Shown: in pieces, positions 63,240 to 64,000 of the stretch | Layout of the letters: each line of letters begins with the position of its first letter | Position numbering within the stretch: the stretch's first letter is position 1 | Origin: Paracoccaceae bacterium | Lineage (GTDB): Bacteria; Pseudomonadota; Alphaproteobacteria; Rhodobacterales; Rhodobacteraceae | Reading direction: 5' to 3' | Length of the DNA: 64,000 nt | Assembly (NCBI GenBank): GCA_014323795.1 | Contig: JACONK010000010.1 | Location: 1 to 64,000 of the forward strand | Made by a program: the position numbers and the translations under genes | Notes under the pieces: model-generated | What the model saw: only the letters and a program-made list of their open reading frames with translations | The model's database searches: none | Told to the model about the DNA's origin: nothing

Positions 63240-64000
63240 TCAGTCCCGCAGGCGCCACACCAGTGGCAGAATCGCCAGGGTTAAAATTGCCCCTACCAGA
63301 AACGGTGCCCCGGGCAGGTAGAGCCAGCTCTTGCTGACAGAATATTCGAACACGCCGGTCAGAGCCAGAGGCGCGACCACGGTGGCCATGGACGAAAGGG
63401 CCGCAATGACCCCTTGCACCAGCCCCTGCTGATCGTCGCCGACCCGATTCGCGGCAAAGGCAGTTATCAGGGGCGGGGCCATGTCCGACAGGGCGGCGAT
63501 GGGCAGGAAGATGACCACCATCCACACGGCAGTGGCAATGCCAAACCCCGCCATCCCGATGATGCCCGCGATTATGGCGATGACCAGTGTGCGGAAATCC
63601 CCGAGCCTGCGGGTCATAAACGGCAACATACCCGCCTGTACGGCTGCAGCCAGGATGCCGTAGGCGGACAGGGACAGGCCGATGGTAACCCCGTTCCAGC
63701 CGAATACCTCCCGCCCCCAGAAGGCCCAGAGCGTGACGTAAACCATGTTCGCGAACTCGAAGATCAGGATACAGACCAACGGAACCGCGAGGCCCGGGAT
63801 CGCGAAAGCACCGATGATGGTGGCAAAGGGGTTAATGTCGCGCCGGGAGAACGTACGCCGTTTTTCCGATGGCAGGGATTCGGGCAGGATCAGCAGCCCG
63901 AAGAGGACATTCATCGCCGACAGGGCGGCCGCTATCCAGAACGGGGCAGTGATCGAGAGGCCGGAGGCAAGCCCGCCCAGTGCCGGGCCAAGCACAAAAC
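63240..64000 (-). CDS. MFS transporter, TetA-like, incomplete at window edge
   Basis: The visible 250 or so residues are the C-terminal two-thirds of a major facilitator protein with repeated hydrophobic helices (WMVVIFLPIAALSDMAPPLI; VTIGLSLSAYGILAAAVQAG) and the mid-loop LPESLPSEKRRTFSRRDINP. The upstream segment VLGPALGGLASGLSITAPFW is motif-C-like (GPALGG), typical of drug/H+ antiporters such as TetA. The N-terminus lies beyond position 64000. The substrate is unknown. Confidence 0.82.
   Translation of the reverse strand, partial: FVLGPALGGLASGLSITAPFWIAAALSAMNVLFGLLILPESLPSEKRRTFSRRDINPFATIIGAFAIPGLAVPLVCILIFEFANMVYVTLWAFWGREVFGWNGVTIGLSLSAYGILAAAVQAGMLPFMTRRLGDFRTLVIAIIAGIIGMAGFGIATAVWMVVIFLPIAALSDMAPPLITAFAANRVGDDQQGLVQGVIAALSSMATVVAPLALTGVFEYSVSKSWLYLPGAPFLVGAILTLAILPLVWRLRD

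Overview
The window is about 58-60% GC and reads as a chromosome segment of an alphaproteobacterium, most likely a marine Rhodobacterales (Roseobacter-like) member. The evidence is a TrcR/DUF1013 regulator, the DUF6476-rluD-rpoH arrangement, ornithine-lipid genes olsB-olsA, RTX-repeat protein, yajC-secD-secF, and several genes for marine quaternary-amine osmolytes. Family assignments come from reading translated motifs; no database search was run.

Layout. 0-5 kb: fragment of a LivM-like permease, trcR, and a peptide-type ABC transporter (binding protein plus two permeases, no ATPase genes beside it). 5-12 kb: a Cys-less MGMT-like protein, an amidohydrolase coupled to a COG0523 GTPase, olsA/olsB, gamma-carbonic anhydrase and gmk. 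12-21 kb: an RTX protein gene cut by one in-frame amber codon, DUF6476/rluD sharing a CATG start, rpoH, an M3 peptidase, and a Swt1-HEPN gene followed by a DUF7662 gene with a G12 tract between them. 21-32.6 kb: quaternary-amine catabolism: a BKACE (3-dehydrocarnitine cleavage candidate), lipocalin, carnitine dehydrogenase-thioesterase fusion, enolase-superfamily enzyme, dimethylglycine dehydrogenase-like protein and a Rieske oxygenase. Several pseudogenes (UPF0718 permease, IS630, sulfotransferase, alcohol dehydrogenase, M24 peptidase) lie among them. 32.8-40 kb: yajC-secD-secF, sodB, IS5-type and HNH remnants, a small lipoprotein, a ClC-channel remnant and a D-lactate/glycolate-type FAD oxidase.

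40.1-59.2 kb is a defence island on the minus strand. It holds a subtype I-G CRISPR-Cas locus (cas3-csb3-csb1-csb2-cas4/1-cas2) with 11 identical 36-bp repeats and 10 spacers, then a type I Zorya system (zorA-zorB-zorC-zorD). cas3 carries an in-frame ochre codon between helicase motifs I and II. zorC looks frameshifted near its 3' end. A degenerate copy of part of zorA lies between the two systems. 59.9-64 kb: dld-lldD lactate oxidation genes and an incomplete MFS transporter.

The most unusual element is the HEPN/DUF7662 pair at 19.6-20.7 kb. One extra G in the G12 run would join both genes into a single open frame, which suggests either a phase-variable fused protein or a homopolymer error in the assembly. 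A recurring theme is single-base lesions in otherwise intact genes (RTX, cas3, zorC, HEPN), so read-level checking comes before biological interpretation.
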